A DNA stretch of 64,000 bases. Source: Granulosicoccaceae bacterium. Its GTDB lineage: Bacteria; Pseudomonadota; Gammaproteobacteria; Granulosicoccales; Granulosicoccaceae. This document shows positions 61,252 through 64,000 of this stretch, piece by piece. The first letter of the stretch is position 1. Each line of letters opens with the position of its first letter. The stretch lies in assembly GCA_020629835.1 (NCBI GenBank), contig JAHDCO010000015.1, positions 1 through 64,000 of the forward strand, given 5' to 3'. A program made the position numbers and the translations under genes. A model generated the notes under the pieces. That model was not told the origin of the DNA, did no database searches, and saw nothing but the letters and a program-made list of their open reading frames with translations.

Positions 61252-61458
61252 GTGGACAAATGTTAACACGCGGGCTGATCGAGGGCTTCATGCTCGGGTT
61301 AATTGCCATCATGGACTTACCCTTACGTTAGAAGACCGACAGCTATACCAAGGTCAGCACAGACACCCGTTCAAGAGCTGGTATGCTCGCCCCGCTTCAT
61401 CGCTTCCTGGTTGCACCAGAAAACCACTCCAGACAAATCACCTCAGAAAACGTATTTC

Positions 61459-62904
61459 ATGACTCCACGCATGGCGACTTCGAATTTGACGAAACACCTA
61501 CGTACGGCAACCTGCACGCTCGCACTTGCGCTGACAGTAGCGGCCTGTGACAGCGATGTGCAGCCCCGAGGTACTACGCCCACAGGCACAGACGGCGGTA
61601 CCACACCCCCGACCAGCGGAGGGCCAATTGTTGTCGGTTCAGGCGGGTCATCCGTTGACAACGGGCAGTACCGAATCGAACTCAGCGCCACCAACTTTGA
61701 CATTACCGAAGGCGGCAATATCGCAGGTCTGGATGTAACGGTCGTCCGGCAGAACGGCCACAGCGAGCCCATAAACTTTGCACTGCGTGGCAACACCTCA
61801 GCAGATGAAAACAACATGCGCTGGGTGTTTGATGACAATCAGCTCACCGGCACCGAAACCACCACTACAGCGCAAATTGAGTTGGGTGTTGGTCGAGCCC
61901 CGATCCTGCCTCAAAGCCGGCAATTGGTGTTGGTAGCCACCGATGGCAGCAGCGCGCCTTTAGAAGCCACGTTAAACCTGAGCATCACACCTACATCCGC
62001 TGATGATGTCTATTTGCTGGTGGGCCAAAGCAACATGGTGGGGGCCAGTTTACCCGCGCGAGCAAGTGGCCCTGGTGAGCCAGACGAGCCCAACTCACGC
62101 ATCCGGCAGCTAAACGTGACGGGGAACGACACCACCAATTTTCCTTCCCCGAGTGCGTTTACTAACCCGGATAACGTTGCTAACCCCGATGCGCGAACGG
62201 TTACAGCGCTCGACCCGCTGCACGACGGATTCAACTTCGCCATCAATGGTAAGACCTCCGAGCGGGTTGGCTTAGGTTTGTCGTTTGCCAAAGCCATGCT
62301 TCCCAACACATCCGCAAATATCTACCTGGTCCCGGCCGCCTGGTCCGACAGCGGGTTTTGTAAAACGGAAACCGTGCCGTTTGATGCAGGCTGGAACACC
62401 GTGCCTCCTGCAGATACAACAAACTTCGGCAGCACCCTGCTTCACGACCGTGCCATAACGCGCCTGAACCTGGCCCTGCAGGAAACCGGAGGCGTTTTTC
62501 GGGGCATCCTGTGGCACCAGGGCGAGGGCGATTCGAACAGCGCCGTGTGTGCCAACGCGTACCAGCAAAATCTCAGTGCGCTGGTTGCGTCCATTCGCTC
62601 AAACGCACAAGTGGACGCACGCGGCAACACAGCCAGAGGCGCAGCCGCCGATATACCGTTTGTGGCTGGCACCATGTCCTTTGGTGAGGAATTCGCCCAG
62701 GTTAGTAGTTCAAAGCAAATCGTCGATGGCGTGCACCGCACGGTAGGCAGTTTCATTCCGTTTGCAGCCACGTCCATCCATGATGATCTGGTGCCCCCTG
62801 CCTATCCTTGTGGTGAGGGTAGCTGCGTTCATTTCGGCGCTACGGCTTATCGGGAGATGGGCAGACGCTATGCCGATCGAATGCTGGAAATTCAGCGCCG
62901 TTAA
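61459..62904 (+). CDS. CE6/SASA-family carbohydrate acetylesterase, lipoprotein
   Basis: A 481-residue lipoprotein with lipobox LTVAAC (acylated Cys about 29). A Gly/Thr-rich linker (about 32-60) leads to a beta-rich region (about 65-175) and the SGNH-like catalytic domain. The nucleophile is Ser191 in LLVGQSNMVG. Downstream landmarks are WHQGEGDSN (about 352-360) and the C-terminal histidine in CVHFGATAYREMG. These match the sialate-O-acetylesterase/CE6 group, in which known members remove acetyl groups from xylan or sialic acid. With two xylanases in the window, acetyl xylan is the likelier substrate. A start at 61471 is possible. Confidence 0.85.
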   Translation: MTPRMATSNLTKHLRTATCTLALALTVAACDSDVQPRGTTPTGTDGGTTPPTSGGPIVVGSGGSSVDNGQYRIELSATNFDITEGGNIAGLDVTVVRQNGHSEPINFALRGNTSADENNMRWVFDDNQLTGTETTTTAQIELGVGRAPILPQSRQLVLVATDGSSAPLEATLNLSITPTSADDVYLLVGQSNMVGASLPARASGPGEPDEPNSRIRQLNVTGNDTTNFPSPSAFTNPDNVANPDARTVTALDPLHDGFNFAINGKTSERVGLGLSFAKAMLPNTSANIYLVPAAWSDSGFCKTETVPFDAGWNTVPPADTTNFGSTLLHDRAITRLNLALQETGGVFRGILWHQGEGDSNSAVCANAYQQNLSALVASIRSNAQVDARGNTARGAAADIPFVAGTMSFGEEFAQVSSSKQIVDGVHRTVGSFIPFAATSIHDDLVPPAYPCGEGSCVHFGATAYREMGRRYADRMLEIQRR

Positions 62905-63096
62905 CGACATCACAGTTCAAGAGTCGATTACGCCTGTTTTTTTGCATCTAACCCACGTAGATCGGTTCTGACGGGAATCTGCCCGGCAGGTATTTGATTG
63001 TGCGGCCGATAATCGTGGAAGGAACAATCGAGTACCCAATGCGCAGGGCGTTTTTGACGGCGGCGCGGGCGATGCAAAATAAAACTACTTAAGCCT

Positions 63097-64000
63097 ATGT
63101 TTACCACACACTATCCTGCTCGCTGGGGCTTTATAAAACCTGGCGCACTGAGTTCGGTCTTGCTGCTGGCGATCGGTTGCTCATCCGGTGGCAGCGATAG
63201 CAACCTACTCAGCAGCGATGCGTTCGATCTCACGACCACCGTCCCAGGCACCATCACAGTTACCGAAGGCGATGAAAGCTCAGTCAGTGTGCCGCTCAGC
63301 CTCACCCGCGCCGACGGCAGCTCAGCGCCGGTTAGCTTGAGTATTCGCGGCACGACTGCTAACGACACCCACCAATTAAACGCTGCGTTTAGCGCGCAGA
63401 CATTCGAAGCAAGTAATTCTTCGTCTAACCTGGTGTTATCCGTCGGCATCGATGCACTCCCAATTCAAGAGCACTCTCGCACCATCACGGTTAGTGCAAC
63501 CGATGGCACCAGCACCGATGAGCTGAATCTGGAGCTGAGAGTCAAACCAACAAGCAAACCGGATATCTATTTACTGGTGGGTCAGAGCAATATGGTGGGC
63601 TTTAGCGGCGATGGCACTAAACAAGCCAATGCCGGCGAACCGGATGAACCGCACCCGCGCATTAAACAGCTGCATGTGTCCTACAACGACGAATGGAATA
63701 ATTTCACCGACGCGGCCGCGTTTCGAAGTGTGCAGGCGAATGTATTATCGCCAGCGATTATTACCGCAGAAGATCCGTTACACGAGCCACAGAACTCGCA
63801 GACCCAATCAAAAGACAACAACTACATTGGCATGGGTTTAAGCTTTGCCAAAGCCGCGTTAAACGACACCACCGCCAACATCGTACTGGTACCGGCTGCG
63901 TGGTCAGGTTCTGCGTTCTGTAACAACGACAATGGCCCGCGTGGTCAATGGAATGCTGATGCCACCAATGATCCATCCTTGGGTAACACGTGGTTGTTCG
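63097..64000 (+). CDS. Second CE6/SASA-type esterase lipoprotein, cut by the window end
   Basis: The open frame from ATG 63097 runs to the end without a stop, giving 301 codons. A lipobox-like LLLAIGC (Cys about 28) is followed by SSGGSD. The beta-rich N-terminal region resembles the preceding gene closely: TVTEGDESSVSVPLSLT, then the shared phrases KPDIYLLVGQSNMVGF and NAGEPDEPHPRIKQLHV. The nucleophile serine is in GQSNM (about 167). The catalytic-histidine end of the protein lies outside the window. The two genes are in tandem (192-base gap) and look like an old duplication. Confidence 0.85.
   Translation, partial: MFTTHYPARWGFIKPGALSSVLLLAIGCSSGGSDSNLLSSDAFDLTTTVPGTITVTEGDESSVSVPLSLTRADGSSAPVSLSIRGTTANDTHQLNAAFSAQTFEASNSSSNLVLSVGIDALPIQEHSRTITVSATDGTSTDELNLELRVKPTSKPDIYLLVGQSNMVGFSGDGTKQANAGEPDEPHPRIKQLHVSYNDEWNNFTDAAAFRSVQANVLSPAIITAEDPLHEPQNSQTQSKDNNYIGMGLSFAKAALNDTTANIVLVPAAWSGSAFCNNDNGPRGQWNADATNDPSLGNTWLF

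Overview
The window looks like chromosomal DNA of a free-living, probably marine, gammaproteobacterium. The grounds are a HexR-controlled Entner-Doudoroff block, glycolate oxidase glcDEF, DsbB, a Uup-type ABC-F ATPase, a large Mrp-type cation/proton antiporter operon and secreted xylan-active enzymes. GC is moderate and gene density is high, with no gap over 300 bases. I see no tRNA, rRNA, insertion sequence, integrase, phage gene or CRISPR array. The species assignment is inference only.

Layout. (1) 0-26 kb, mixed housekeeping and catabolism: glutaryl-CoA dehydrogenase; a small block with a TlpA-like thioredoxin, a DUF2177 protein, an RluA-type pseudouridine synthase and a membrane protein; a tightly overlapping minus-strand operon Uup / DegT aminotransferase / EamA exporter / S9 peptidase; a DUF481-like outer-membrane protein; a DUF4403-like secreted protein; a CaiB/BaiF CoA-transferase; a beta-carbonic anhydrase; a CHASE-PAS-GGDEF-EAL protein; an MscS-type channel; a five-FN3 GH10 xylanase; and a three-gene sugar-acid operon (SDR, HIBADH-type reductase, UxaA/GarD-type dehydratase). 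(2) 26-32 kb: a TetR regulator, MMPL exporter, LolA-like periplasmic protein and outer-membrane beta-barrel, with repeated palindromic operators over the promoter. (3) 32-37 kb: a second GH10 xylanase (lipoprotein), DsbB, and a CBM9 lipoprotein carrying thrombospondin type-3 calcium repeats. (4) 37-43 kb: glcDEF followed by a tungsten-type aldehyde:ferredoxin oxidoreductase and a small RMF/CrpP-like protein. (5) 43-53.5 kb: pyruvate kinase with a LysM-FecR protein, then hexR-pgl-zwf divergent from edd-eda-chrA. HexR-like boxes lie in front of pyk and zwf. (6) 53.6-61.3 kb: ten translationally coupled genes in the order E-F-G-(MbhD/E)-B-C-D-D-small-D. (7) 61.4 kb to the end: two tandem CE6/SASA-type esterase lipoproteins, the second cut by the window end.

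How the genes fit together (inference). Two xylanases, the CBM9 lipoprotein and two acetylesterases suggest acetylated (glucurono)xylan as a food. The sugar-acid operon and the Entner-Doudoroff enzymes could take up the products. The Mrp-type complex would couple proton-motive force to cation extrusion. The most unusual parts are the three-D-subunit Mbh-ordered antiporter with no hydrogenase, the aldehyde oxidoreductase next to glycolate oxidase, and several strong inverted or tandem repeats between genes.
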